A DNA stretch of 64,000 bases, from positions 1-64,000 of the forward strand of contig SRSI01000062.1 in NCBI GenBank assembly GCA_005656395.1. Reading direction: 5' to 3'. Source of the DNA: Strongyloides papillosus (taxonomy: Eukaryota; Nematoda; Chromadorea; Rhabditida; Strongyloididae). The notes beneath the pieces were generated by a model. That model made no database searches. It saw only the letters and a list, made by a program, of their open reading frames with translations, and was not told the DNA's origin. Made by a program: the position numbers and the translations under genes. Below are positions 34,616 through 48,873 of the stretch, piece after piece. Numbering within the stretch: the stretch's first letter is position 1; each line of letters begins with the position of its first letter.

Positions 34616-37600
34616 ATGGAATATATTTTTAAAAGTTTTGATAACAGGAAATGTTGAGAATGGAAATTTAGCATATGACGATCGAGTTTTTAAATATTCC
34701 CAATGTAGATTAACTCTTAACAAAAAAAAAGAAAACTTTCACCTTTTTTATTTTTTCAAGATACTCTATTGATAAAGATCAAATCAACTTACGAGGATTA
34801 TCTCTTGATATGATAAAATAGAAAATGTGATTTTATTTTTTGAAAATTTTAACAATAATACAATTACTTTTAACAAAAGATTTTGAAGATATAAAAAATT
34901 TAAAAAAAATAAAAGTATAAAAGTATTGTATTCATTCTTGTCTTCTATTTTTATTCTTCCCTCTCTTAGTTTAAATTAATCCTATTTTATTTCAAAACTA
35001 TATACTTTTCAATGTAAACTTTTATATACATATATTTATATGTGTATATTAACTATATTGAAAAAATAAAATTATTTGTATTGGTGGATTAATTATTGTT
35101 GATTTTATTGTAAATGTTTTTGCATAAATTGTGTATATTTTATTGCAAAATGTGATAGAAAGTGAAAGTTTTTCATTGTTCAATGTCTTCTAAACTACAT
35201 TAGATTGATATGTATGAAAATTTTATATGATTTTTTCATCTGTCAAGTTTTAAAGATTCAATCAATTTATAACAGTTTTATATAATTTTTCTTTGTATTC
35301 ATTCAATTGATAAAAATATATCAATTTTCAGGAAATCATGGAAGTAATGATACTAATTATGATGGAACTAAATGAATCTTAAACAATATTTATGATATTT
35401 TTTCTTTATTTCCTAAAAAATATAAAAGAAATGTAGTTTTTTTTTTAAGTTCATCTTTCTCAGTATCATTTCCTCTGTAAATAATATCGTTGATTAATTT
35501 GTCATTTCATTACCATTTCTAATGATTCATTTTGGAATGGCTTGTAGACAAAGCTGTCAAATGAAGAAATTTCAATTTAATTTTTTTCTAACATTACGCC
35601 ATTATAATATCGCATAAATAAAAATGTTTACTAACAATCATTTTTTATCCTTAAAATTCTAAATGAAATCTTTTAAAATAGAATGAATTGAAATCAATCT
35701 TTGTGAATTAAATCATATTAATTTTTTTTGTTTTAAAAAATTTTACATACTTTAATTTTAATAAATTTACAAACTACAATATAAAAATATCATATCCAAT
35801 TTTGAGGGCGAAAAGAAAAGATTTGAAAAATAAGTTCAAGATGCCAGAAGTATTGTTTAAAGAAGAAGCTAAAATAGCATATCACTCAATTTATTTTTTT
35901 AATTACAAATCTTCTAAAATACACTCAAAGTTTAAGTGCATAAAATTAAGTGACTTTGAAACTGGTATTCAAAAAATATTTAATATACATTTTCACATAC
36001 AAAGCATATCAAAATTTTGCTAAATTTTTATCAAGAATATCTTAACACATTTTTTAAAGTGTATTTTGATACAATAAACTAATAAAAATTTTTATTTAAT
36101 ATTAAAACAAGGAAGATTTTTTCAATATTGCTTAAGTAAATATATGCGTTTCGAGGAAGAATATTTAATTTTTATTTTAAGTTTATCTTAATAGTTAAAA
36201 TGAACTTATATGTAATATACTTATAAATTCAAAATTAAATAGACAGTTTTTTTTTAAGAAACAAAAATTTTAAGTGTTTTTTAGACTTAACTTTCTTAAT
36301 TAAACTTTTCAATTTAATTTAAGGATGCTTTTTTTATATATTAATAATAAAAAATAATTTATAGTCTTTGAATGGATAAAAAACTAAGATGAGATTGAAT
36401 TTACATTATAATAGAATGAATTGATAGAAAATGTGTTTATGGAAGATTGATAACAGGAAGATTGTTGATTTTAAAATTGTTCCAAAGCACTTATCTTTGA
36501 TATTGTCTTAGTGGATAAAAAACGTTAAGTATACTGATAAAATAGAGAGATTATACAACAAATAAAACATCCAATTTAAATTATAAAAATTTTAACTTTA
36601 TAATTATAAATATATTTGTTTATATATAGATATATATTTTCTAATGTTTGTTAAATAACAATTTATAATAATTTCAAATTATCAATTTTTAATATATAAA
36701 TATATATATTTTTTATAATAATACATACTCAAATAACTTTTCATTATGTCATAAATTGTGTGCCATTTCAACTATGTATCTCAATAACAAATAAATTTTT
36801 TTTTCCACAATTTCAATGGACATTTTTTTGTTATTAGTAAATTAACTAGAAATATACACTATTAGATGGTATTTAAAATTTGACGAAAAGATTTGACACC
36901 TATGTTTTTTGAATTTAATAGCTATTTAACTATATTGTTATTTATTTACTATCAAAAAAATATGAGAGTTAAAATAGTTAAATTTTATTGTCTTCTACTC
37001 TAAGTCATATTTTTTATTACTTTTTAATCTTCAAACAAAAATGATTATATTTTTATGTTTTGCTTTATCATCTTTTTTGCTTAAAAAAATAATATTAATT
37101 AGGCTAATAAAATCAAAACATCCTTTACTTTGGTTTTTTATAAGTTTTTATCACTGTAATCTATCAGTTAAAAAATATTTTGTAGCGTATTCCATTTTAA
37201 TTTCATTGATAATTTAAAGAAAAAAAAGTACAGATATACTATCAATTAACTATCTTTTTGCCAATATTTTATCTAATGTTTTTTACTTTATTTTGAAGTT
37301 AAATATAATTTTTTGTGCTTCATTTTATGCATATTTAAAATTCAAGTATCCATCAAAAATATATTTATATTCTATATTGATAAAATATAAATTATACTTT
37401 AAAAAATTTGAAGGTTGTAGCATTAAAAATGATGAAATTTGATATTTTTCTATATAAATGTTTTAAATATATGATAGCAAAATTGTAAATTTTTTTGAAG
37501 AAAATTCATTTTTTTTTGTTTATTTCTTAGAAACATTTGTTATATAATATATCATTTTTGAAATAACCTTTTTTTAGACTTATTTAACGTTAACAGGTGA

Positions 37601-40600
37601 TTTCATATTATAGTAACTTTGCCAAGTAAATTTTTTCTTACAATAAACTAATTTGTAGAAAGTTCTTATTAAAAATGGCTTTTTTAATTTTTTAAATGTA
37701 TAATAAAATAAAATATTTATAATAATTAATAGTTCGGTATTAGTAATATAACTACGGCTTAATAGATAAAAAATTAAGATTGTGTATTTCAATTGATGTT
37801 TTCTTTCCAATATTATTTTTATTATGATAATTAATAAGATAATTCTTGTTTATAGTGAGAAAAATACTTTTTAAAGTATGATAAACTTATATAATTCTAT
37901 ATAACCAAAAAGTAAAAATAGGACCATTCTTTTTATCCATTATTTTGGTGTTTCTTATTTTTTAAATTCTGAAGACAAAATTATTATCAGTTAATAATTA
38001 ATTTATTTTCTGTTCTGTTTTTATTTATATTAGAAATATTGTGGTAATAGGTTTTATTAGTAGCTTGATATATATAATTGTTCACTATAATCCCATTAAA
38101 AAATTCTATGAATAATTATAAAACGAATTTTAAAAAACTGAAAATATTTTTGGAACTTTTTGTATAATTTTCCATTTATGTATATATAATTTTATAAATG
38201 TTATCTATTTTTTTATATATTCAACACAATTATGCATTACATTTTTTACCACAAACATTTATGGGTATTAATAGGCTTTATTATATGTTTTCTTTTTTTA
38301 TATCTGCATATACATAATCATAGATGGGGAAAAAATATTTTTAGATGTAATTTTAAATTATCAAACTTAGGTTATTGTAAAAACTTTTAAAGTAACCATG
38401 AATGTGTTCACAATCAGAAAAAAAGATTTATTTGGAAATTGTAAATTGAATGTTTTTTTTTACGTATATCATTTATCGCAATTAATTTTATTGCGTAATA
38501 AGTTAATGAATACCTTGATATTATTGTTGTTCTTCGTCACAACTTTTAAGAACATTCTATATAAAATACCATGAAATTAGCAAATTTCATTAGGATTAAG
38601 TATTAAAGTTCTGAGTAATTAAAAAAGGATACAATATTCCTCAAGAGCAATCACAATATAGTAATATAAATTTGATATGATGAAATATTTTAGAAAATAT
38701 AAAATTTTCATCACATCTATTTAAAAATTGTTGATATGATACCATTAAGCACATTATTATTAATTTCTAATGAATATTTTACGCAGACAACAATACGTTA
38801 TAATAACTATCTAATATTATCTTTCTAAATTAATTCATTTGATTGAAGGATAATGAAAAAATAAATTTTATCATAACCATTGTACTTTTGTTTATTTTCT
38901 CTTTAACTTTCCATTCTAATGGTATTTTATTCAAAAATATCATTTTATTAAATTTTTAGAAAAAAAATTTTATTATTTGATATAATCACGAGTATCCAGA
39001 CCATTATTATTATATATACCAGCTTATTTATCTGAAAAAAATTTAGATATTTGTGTTATTAAATTTAAATGGGTGTAATCGCTATTATTTAAAAAATAAT
39101 GTTTTGGCAGATGTGTGGTGTTATGTAATATTTATGGAACATTTTCAATTTAGAAAATTACAAAGAAAGAGGAATCTCTTATATAGATGTCTTTTATAGT
39201 AATGCTATAAATAGTTAATGGATGTTACATTATTAATTAATTTTTTTATCTGATATTTAAGAAAAATAAGAATCGCTATAGTGTAAAATACAATTTTAAA
39301 CAATGCTTATTTTTTCTTTCTATTAAAGGAGATTTGCTATTATTTTCTGAAGAAAAATAGTGATACTTATTTGTTATTAATCATAAAAATAAATTATATT
39401 TCTTGATGCATCTCAAATATATTAATGAGTATATCATAAGACGATTTTGTTTTCTGTTAATATTTCTTAAAAACAAGGTAAATAGTCTCAAAAATATATT
39501 TTTTTATTATCTTGTCAATCATAATAAAAACTAAATAATATATTGCGTTTATATCTTAATTCATCAATTGTTCGTGGTTATAAATCATTTTTTCTCTTTA
39601 TGGAAGAGGTAACTTAATGAAATGTTTTTGTAATAATTTATAAAACATTAAAAGGTACTTTTGATTCAAAGTGATGTAAAAACCTTTTTTATAAATTTTC
39701 TTTACTATCCATTTTTTAAACATACTTTAAAATGACCTGGTAATTTATATTCTATTTTCTTTATTTTATATACTTTTAGGATGATAAATTCTTTGAACTA
39801 TTAATAATTTAAAAAAATATTTTAAATTATAACTTGTTTTTTAGAAAAAAAAACATTGTTTTCTTGAAAGTCATTGGAATAGAATGTTTTTACTCAAAAA
39901 TTAACCATTAAAATTATTAAAACATCTATTAGATATACTTATTTTTTATTGTCTATTAAATGTAACCCTAAATTGAACTTATTTAAAAAAATAAATGACC
40001 TTTTTTGTTGTTAAAGCTTTTATTGATATTGAAAAGTTTCTTGACCTTCATGCGTTAAAGAAATTTTTTTTAATAATATTAATAGTGCTTTATGTACCTT
40101 AAATAACAATTTATAATTATTCTCATACATTTAATCATTTTACTATAAACCCATTTTATTGTTACGATAAAATCTATTTTAAATTTAATTTTTTTATCCA
40201 CATATTTTTATATACTTTTTCTGAAAATCATTAAATTTAAATATTTGTCCGTTTATTATAAAGAAAAGTTTTTATGGAGGCTATTTATAAAATTGTGTTT
40301 CTTCCAGATTCCCAAAAATTTTTTTATGTATCATTTATTTTCCTCGGAATTTAAACTATCAAGTGTATACCTCATTTGATGAATACAGATATTTGTTAAA
40401 ATTAAAAGACTTTACGAACTAATTATTTATACTATTAAAAAAAATTTTATATACACAACTTCCAATCATGGATATTTTAAAATTTTGTGCATTAAAATAA
40501 AATAAATAATATATTCTGTATACTGGTATAGTTTTATGGAAAAGATTATTTAAAAATATACTTAAATATTAGTATAAGTATATAAAATATAAGTGTACTG

Positions 40601-42824
40601 AGGTATTTTTAAAAAAAAATTTAACATTATTTAAAAAAAACTAATAAAGAAGATTAGATTTTTACTCATAATTCCTTCAACAAATAATATTTGTTTTTTA
40701 AGAAAAGATAATAATTGAGAAATAAAGTTATGTGCATTTTATATGTATATTAAAAAATCCTTTTTTTTCTAATCTTCTAATAATATTTATTAATATTCTT
40801 TATTATATTTTACATTTAAATTTAATTATACTTATCTTTTATATATAAATTTATGATGCATAAAAAAATAAAGTGATAAAAAAGAAAACATTATAAAGAT
40901 TCGGTAAATTATTGGAATATTTTAAATGTATCGAAATGTACATTTTTTTATTGTTAATTTTTGAGATTAAAAAGTAACTGAAATTTATTATTTGTACTAA
41001 CACAAAAATGTGATACAAACTTACTATTAGTCAATCACAATTGTTTGATGAAATGAATATCAGGTGTATTTAGTAAGCTGTTCGTAAATATCAAAATATT
41101 AAAAAAATATCAATTCCTAAAATTATGCTATAATTTTGACACTTGTTGCTTTTCACTACTACCCTTTTTATTATACGATAATACTATAGATTTTTATTAT
41201 TGTAGTAGTAATTAATTTTGTCCATTGGCACTAAATAAAATATATTTTATATGAAACTATAAATTAAATAAAACTATATTACTGTGTTGTAAAAAAATTA
41301 AAATCATCATTTTATCAAATACCGCAAAATATATTAATATTAAGTTTGTTTTATTTTCATTGTAATTTACACTTCTAACATTTTTAATACATTTATTTTT
41401 TTTAGAATTATTAGTACACCTTTTTACAAAATTTAATTAGAATTTTTATTTTGTAATAAATATTTTTTCTTATTTAAACTATAATTTTCCACTATTCATT
41501 TGTTACTATAAAAGTTAAATGTTATTTTCATGGATACCAATTCATCACCCTTTCAATCAGATATTATTTTTTTAAAATAACTATTATATAAACTCTTTGT
41601 ACTTAATTTATGACTCATTTAAATTAATCAATCACATAACGCCTGTTTATTATATCTACATGTTATTAAAAAAATAATAACATATTTAGTTTATAATTTT
41701 TTAATATATACCTCATCAAGGGAATGTCAAAAAAAAGACATTCTCCTGAGAATTTAAAATAGAAATTTAGAATAAATTCACATTTTTTTAGCTGTGTTTT
41801 TTTTTCAAATATACTTATTTGGAAATCTACATAGATGAAATAGGAGATTAGTGAGAAGAATATGATAACAATGAAAGTTTATTTTAATGTGATGAATGTA
41901 TAAATACCAAGAAATTTTATAAAAATCCTTTGCTCCAAATCTTTTTAAAATTAGTTTAAAATCTTAAATATTATTTTTATCATATTTAAGATCTAATTAA
42001 ATGTTATCATAATAGCTTTACACCTTAGAATTCATTTTTTTATTTAAAAGTTTTCGGTAAAATTGTTATTTTTATATGATTATTATATTTTTTTATGAAA
42101 TAAATGAATATATAAGACTTAATCTATTTTTTACGTTAAAAATATTCAAACAATATTAGTTTTATTTATTGTAAACGAAATGAAAAATACCAAATAAATA
42201 TAATTTTGAAGAAAGTTTTGTAATAAAATACCAGTATATGGGAACAAACTCCTCTTTTTTTTTAATAAATATGATAAATTGCAACAATTTTCTTTTTTGA
42301 AGATATTAAAAAACTTTATACAATTGTTTGTGGAGAGGAAAATAAGTTGATAGAAAAATAAAAAGTACAAAAATATGTTATTAAATATAATATTGTAACA
42401 ATAAACTTTTAAGTCACCACATCATAATATATTATTTCTAATTTTTTTTTTATTCTATTTTCTCGATTACTTAATTATATGTTAGAGTTTGGTAATTTAT
42501 AGAGAACAATAAATTAAACTTTCATTAGATATACTAAATTTAGTTATGCCTATAATTAACTTTTTTGAATTTATCTCTATTTTTATGAATTACAAATCAT
42601 ATATCAGGTGAAATGTATAATTATAAATATTGAAATAATGTTAAGTTTGATTTTTATTCTTTTTTAAAATCTTTCATAACAAAGATATTCTCTTTATTGT
42701 CATAAGATTTTTTATTTTTACAAGGGAAAAATCATTTCATTATTAATAATTTTTTTAAGAATTTTTAGGCTTTTTATATTATTCACCTAAATATTTTATT
42801 TAAAGTATAATTTTATTAAAGATA
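34616..42824. other. 8.2-kb gene-poor AT-rich region
   Basis: The longest stretch without a recognisable gene. It is dominated by A/T homopolymers and short TA repeats. The few open frames (for example 35802-36023 plus, 37580-37810 minus, 42146-42370 minus) are short, Phe/Ile/Lys/Asn-rich and lack family motifs or splice partners. I found no tRNA-like, rRNA-like or transposase sequence. It separates the minus-strand lipase/receptor/P-gp block from the plus-strand receptor genes and may hold their long upstream regions. Confidence 0.5.
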
Positions 42825-44550
42825 ATGGAACATGGAATAGGTAATGAAACATTACCATCTTGTAATGATTATGATGGTTTTACACCTGTCCAAACAATAT
42901 TTAGGCTATTCATACTACCATTTGTTGTGATATTTGGAATAACAGCGAATATAATAAATATTGTAGTATTTTTAAATAAAAATGTAAGAAAAAATTACAC
43001 TATTAATTCTTTTCAAACTTTATTTAGATGAAATCACAACTCATAAATTGGTTTTTTCTGGTACTATCACTATCAGATATCTTTGTACTACTGTCTACGT
43101 TTTTTGTCTTTAGTGCTCCAGTTATTCTAGAAAATTCAGCTGATTTTAATATTGTAAAACAATCTGCCAGAATCCTTGTTGCATGGTATCCAATAGCACA
43201 GGCTTCTCATACATTTTCTGTTTATATAACAGTTATCGTTTCGGTTCATAGGTATTTTGGTGTGTGTCATCCATTTCTTGTAAGTTTCTTTTTTTATTAA
43301 ATTTTTTTATCATTCAATCGATGTGGTGTTTTAATAATCATTATTATTAATTTTTTTATAGACAATGCGCCTTTCAAGGCCTTCATTTGTTCGTAATATA
43401 TTAATATTCACATTTATTTTTGCAATTACATTCACTATTCCGAGATGGTTTGAATTAAGAGTTGCTGACTGTATAAGTGAAACATTTAAAAGGTATTTTT
43501 TAATAATTATTTTTATATTATAGTAATTACAACATTTTTAGTACATCAAAAATGGTATTACCATCAAAATTATTAGTTAATTGGTTTTATGGATTAATTT
43601 ATAAAAATATTATCTCAACAATAATTATGTTTATAATACCTTTTGTTATTTTAACATTTGTTAATGTCAAAATAATTATGAGATTAAAAGCATCTAATAC
43701 GTAAGTGTTTTTGTATAACTTTATTGTACCTAAAAAATTATTTTTTAGTTTCAGGAATGATACAACATTATATAATAATGTTTTAAGAAGTGATGATAGT
43801 TGTAGGAGTAGTTATAGAAAAAGTAATTATGATAAAAGTACAAGAAATTCGTTAGTTAGTGAATCAATGAATAATGGATTAGGTGATATAAATACTTTGT
43901 TGGAATATAAAAAACACCGAGGTAGTAATGTTAATATTTCTATTGCATCAAATTTGGATAAAAATTATCTTTCAAAAAAGACAGGTATACTCTTTTTTTT
44001 CAACTTCATATAACAAATAAAAAAAAGGTTTTTCTGAATATAAATATTATTTATTTTAGATAGTAAAGATCGGTCGACATCAGCAATGCTTGTAGCAATA
44101 GTAACACTCTTTCTTATGTGTAATATTTTGGCTTTTATCCTCAATATGATAGAATTAATGTTTAAAGTTGGATATTATAGTTCTGTTTATACTGTTTTAG
44201 TTGAGGTATCAACTGTTATGGTAACATGCTCTAGCGCTGGAACAATTGTAATGTACATAATATTTGGAACAAAATTCCGTAATACTCTCTTTTCTATTAT
44301 ATTTCCAAACTCGCAAACATATCAATTATCACAACAATCTGGTGTTCATAGTATAATAAGGAGAGAAAATAGAAGTAGAAGTAGCTTGAAAAGGACAGAT
44401 ACTAGGAATAGTGATAATAATGGAGAGAATAAAAGTATGAATAAAGAGTACATTTCGGATGGTAAAAAAGTTAAAAAAGGTGAGATTTTATTTGGTTCAC
44501 AAAATTACATAACCTGTCAAAAGATGGAAAAAAAAAGTGATGTGGTATGA
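42825..44550 (+). CDS. Neuropeptide (FMRFamide-type) receptor-like GPCR
   Basis: Seven-transmembrane receptor of the rhodopsin superfamily, closest in feel to nematode and insect FMRFamide-type peptide receptors. Model: join(42825..42983, 43028..43279, 43362..43492, 43542..43700, 43755..43984, 44060..44550), 473 aa; all five junctions keep frame. TM1 FILPFVVIFGITANIINIVV; TM2 WFFLVLSLSDIFVLLSTFFV; TM3 ends VSVHRYFGVCHP, with His instead of Asp in the DRY motif. TM4-5 are TFIFAITFTIPRWFELRV and IISTIIMFIIPFVILTFVNV, followed by a long polar loop 3. TM6-7 start at MLVAIVTLFLMCNILAFIL. The TM7 end reads SSAGTIVMYIIFGTKFRNTL, lacking NPxxY but matching the 'YxIFGxKFR' end of this receptor group. 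The fifth acceptor is ambiguous (43749 or 43755, both in frame). N-glycosylation sequon NETL at the N-terminus. Ligand unknown. Confidence 0.82.
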
Positions 44551-47500
44551 TAGAAAAAAAAACAATTGTACTGAGGTAAAATTATACATATTCGTAAAGG
44601 AAAGGACACAATTTCTACCAAATATAAAAATTATTTCAATTTTTTTCGAAGATTTTACATCTCCTGAAAACAATGTTCAACATTTCTAACACATTTTGAT
44701 AAAAATTAAAGTTGTGTTTTAATATTTATATTTGCATGAAGGATGAAGAAGTCAAAAATGAAAAGTTATCACAATCGATACAATAATATTTATTAGTACG
44801 GGTATTTTTTTATATGGATAAAGAAATATTTTTCTCATAGTTTTAATTATAATTATATTAAAATTTTATTTTTTCAGTAAGGTTATAAAAAGTACTTTTT
44901 TGTTCACTATTTAATATGATGTAAATAATTTAACAAAACTTTTTTTATAGATATTTATCTATTTATAAATTATTATTGACTAATTTTGTCATTTAATGAT
45001 AAAAAGATATTTAATAATTTTATTGGAATAAAATATTTTAAAATATAAATTTTTTTTATTTATTAATCACCACATTCAAAATTTTTATATTTTCATTACA
45101 TTATTTATATATTTTAACAAATTAAAGATAAATGATTAATGTTTGGATAGGCTTATATATATTGATAATAAAATTATTTTCATTGTTAAAAAAATTATTT
45201 TAATAATTTATCTTTTCTGTTATATTAAGTCTATAATTTTAACAACACATAAAACTTATAATGACTGTTTATTTAATTTTTTTTAAGATAATCTTTTATA
45301 ATGATTAATGAAAAGTGCTTAACTTCTTTAACAAAAATGCCATAACAATTTTTTGCTCATTTTTTTTATTATTATCATAATAATTAATATTATATTTTTA
45401 TATAAAAATAAGAAAAGTTAAAAAGAAAATGTAATTAATAAAAAGTTTTCATTATATTGTCAAAGGACAATCAAAAATGTCTAATCTCAATCCATCTCTG
45501 TCATATTAAAGTGTCTTTTTTGATGATAAAATCAATTAAAAATCATTTTCCTCATTCTTTCTTTCCATCACTTTTTATTCGCACATTCTTTTTCACCACA
45601 TAATTTCAATCATCATCAGGTCATTATATAAATATTTATATCTTAATGAAACTAACAATTTAATCAACAAATTATCCCATCCTGGGGCTCCTTAATACAC
45701 CATAATTTATTGCCATCAAATACCTGACATTTCATTTTCTTATACCTAATGCTTTTACTTAGCATTTTAATTAATCACATCATCTTATTTAATGTGTTTT
45801 TTTACATCCACACATGAATAGCATATAACTCTATTTTGATTTTTATAAATATTTCACATTCTTCTTATCCTTACATATCATTTTAAAAAATTTAAGAAAG
45901 AAACATAATTCTTATAATCTTTCTTACTTTTTTTTGTAAAAGATTTTTTTTCAGATTTATATTTCTTAATAGTCATTCTCATTTTTATTTATACTAAAAT
46001 AATAACAAATTTTAATATTTAATGTATAATCAGACGAAAAAAAATAGAAAATTTTGTGTTGGAACAATATAATTAACACTTTTCTATACCGACTAAATAA
46101 TTATCATAAAAAAATAAATTAAAAATCCGTATATTATAATTTTATAAGTGAGTAATTTTTTTATCAATTTTCCCCCACATTTGTTACCAACATTTTTTTA
46201 TTATATCAATCAACACTTGAAGTTTGTTATCATTATAAATGTATATATTAAAAGAAATAATGTTTTCAATCATTTCTCTCAACTTCTATTTAATAAACAT
46301 CTTATGGGATTTGTTATTAGTAGTTATGTATCCAAAAAAAGTGTGGTATGGCACTTTAAGAAGTTCAATGTTGATTTTTAATGAAAACTTTTTTTATTCA
46401 TAAACAAAAAATATTATTTATTATAGCTATATTTATTTACTTTATTTTGATATTTAATTTTTCAAATATATATGTTATTATTACGCAATTATTTTTACAT
46501 TTAAGTAATTAATTTTTATTAAAATTAAAAATGATTAATTTTCATGTTTAATTTCAGGAATTAATAAAGTCGTTAAGGTTGATAATTTTAATAAAAATAT
46601 TTTTGGTAAACTATAAACTGTTTCAAAATAATAGTAGTTATAAAAATCCTTATAATTAGATGATAATTTCTTTTTTTATATTTTATAAAATATTAATTTT
46701 GTATATAATGTATGAGAATGGACTTGTAATAATTATTTCAATTAAATATGTTCAATTTTAGTGGTGTCTTTAAACTATATTCTTATCATACATATCATCT
46801 CATATATCTATTCCCACTATTGTATATCTGTTAAAAGAGATTGTTAAAAATTTTCTTAACAAATTATTACTCATTATTTTTACAATTATTATTATCATTA
46901 TTTTGATATAAAACATAATGTTATAGTCATATAATTTAAACATGAGGATACTTCTGTCTATAAGTTTATGTTGAATGACATTTTAAAAATAGATATATTT
47001 TAATTTGTATATTTATATAAATACCTTTCATTCATTTATTTGAATAAAAAATGTTATATATTTATATATATTAAATTAACGAAATATAAATATTAAAAAA
47101 AGTTGAATACTAATAATTTTTAACAAAACTAAAATTTTTTTAGAACAATTTTCATTTTCCCATAACACTCATTTATTGCGTGTCTATCCCTAATTATCTT
47201 TTATCTTATTATCAAAGCCACTTCAAAGTTTAATATAAGAATGTATATAAAAATCTCCTCATACCTAGAGTGTTGATTTATCAAAAATTAGTTTATACAT
47301 CTTGAAGAGGTTAGGCTTTTTATTAAAAGTTTATTATAATCTTTTTAATCAAAATGTACTAGATGGATGAGTGAGTGCACCAACTTTTGTGATGATGATA
47401 CATAAATATACATAAGTATAAATTTGTAATCCCAAGATATTATCACTATATTTATTGTTCTTATTTTAATTTCCATAAATATAAACCTTATCTGTCAAAA

Positions 47501-48873
47501 ATGAAACTACCAAAAATATCATTTCCTTCCATCTTAATATCATATTTCAAAAATGGAAGGTTAAGGAATTGTAAAGTTTAAAGTTAAGTGAGATATAAAT
47601 GATAAATGAAAATATATAAAAGAAATGGAAAATTAATTCTATTTATCTACATTTTATCTATCTTTTCTATTTTTAAACATTTTTAAAAAATACTTTTTTT
47701 ATTTCATTTTTTATTCTTCTCTCTCTTTAAACTAAATCTTTTCTTTCTCCTTCATTATCATTAATCCTCCCTCACAAATCATACATTTTTTATCTATGAT
47801 TTTCTTTATAACTCTTTTTTTAACAAATTTAACTTTTAATAGGAAGAAAATTCTTTTATTCTTTTTTATAATTTAATTTGTTCTTGATAATAATATAAAA
47901 AAAAGTATCCATATAAGATATATATTATGGTTGATGTATATTATGTATGTGTTATATGAAAAATAATACATATATATTCGTGCAAAAATCTACTTAACAA
48001 GAATACAAAAGAGAAGATTTATAATTATCATTTTTGAAGTATTACTTCATTACTCTTTTTTATCTTTTCTTATCTTCTAATACAAAATATTTAAAGTTAT
48101 AATAAAAACATGTTTCTACTTGTAGATAAAGGATACAAAAATTTAATAACATTCGACAAATGTTACTTTTGTTTTTAAAATTTTTATCACTTATTTATAT
48201 TATCAAAAAGGTGTATATAAGGTATGATTATCAAATTATTCTAAAATTTAAAAAATTAATTCTCTATGACATAAAATTATTTAATTTTTATTTTTAACTT
48301 CCTCTTATTTTGGAAGAGATGTCGTTTTACTTTTTCCCTATATATATAAAATGTCAAATGGCACTTAAATTATTATAAACAATCAGATGAGTTAAGAATT
48401 TCAAAATATATTACACATACAAAGGACGCCATAATGGGTTTTTAATGTTTTACTGATTATCATTTCTACCATAAACTTCTTTAACCAAGTTGAACAAAAA
48501 AGTTTGAAGAATATGCCATTGATAATACTTTTTAAATACCAATGCCATAAACTTTTCATAAGCCTCCTTCTCGAGAAGCATCTTTCTCTTCTTTGATTAT
48601 ATACATTTATATTTATATATTTTCATTTTATTTATTTTTTATTATATTGACAATTAAACATTTTTTTCAAAATCATATATAAAATATTCCCACTATCTAT
48701 TGTGATCTTGGTTCTTACATATATACTTATATTTTTACAGATATATTTAATATTCTCTAAATATATTTATTTTCCTTCATCTTTCGCTACACTTTTTTTT
48801 ACATTTATCTTGAATAAAGTATTTTAATAATAAAATAATAAAATTTTTAGAGGAATATTCAATTGTGTTGTTA
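44551..48873. other. 4.3-kb AT-rich upstream region of the muscarinic receptor gene
   Basis: No convincing gene. An open frame at 46148-46381 starts with GTG, has no family motif and is probably chance. Two plus-strand pyrimidine-rich stretches, about 45480-45860 and 47690-47830, stand out from the A/T background and may be regulatory or structural, but no known element is recognised. TATATA tracts occur near 48340 and 48600-48720. Confidence 0.45.
48841..48850 (+). promoter_or_regulatory. Candidate splice or trans-splice acceptor before the muscarinic receptor
   Basis: AAATTTTTAG ends 23 bases before the first ATG (48874). Given the long gene-free upstream region, it could receive either a spliced leader or a distant 5' UTR exon. 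Confidence 0.35.

Noticed and set aside
34616..34723. N-terminal extension of the P-glycoprotein (MLRVNLHWEY...)
   Set aside because: Starts with a non-ATG codon and no similarity to ABCB N-termini; the ATG at 34615 is preferred.
35802..36023. 73-codon frame in the gene desert
   Set aside because: Starts with TTG, Lys/Phe/Ile-rich, no motif, no splice partner.
37580..37810. 76-codon minus-strand frame
   Set aside because: Composition typical of chance frames in A/T-rich DNA; nothing around it supports a gene.
42146..42370. 74-codon minus-strand frame
   Set aside because: Phe/Leu/Asn-rich chance frame without family features.
46148..46381. 77-codon frame upstream of the muscarinic receptor
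   Set aside because: Starts with GTG and lacks motifs or a splice partner; not convincing as coding.
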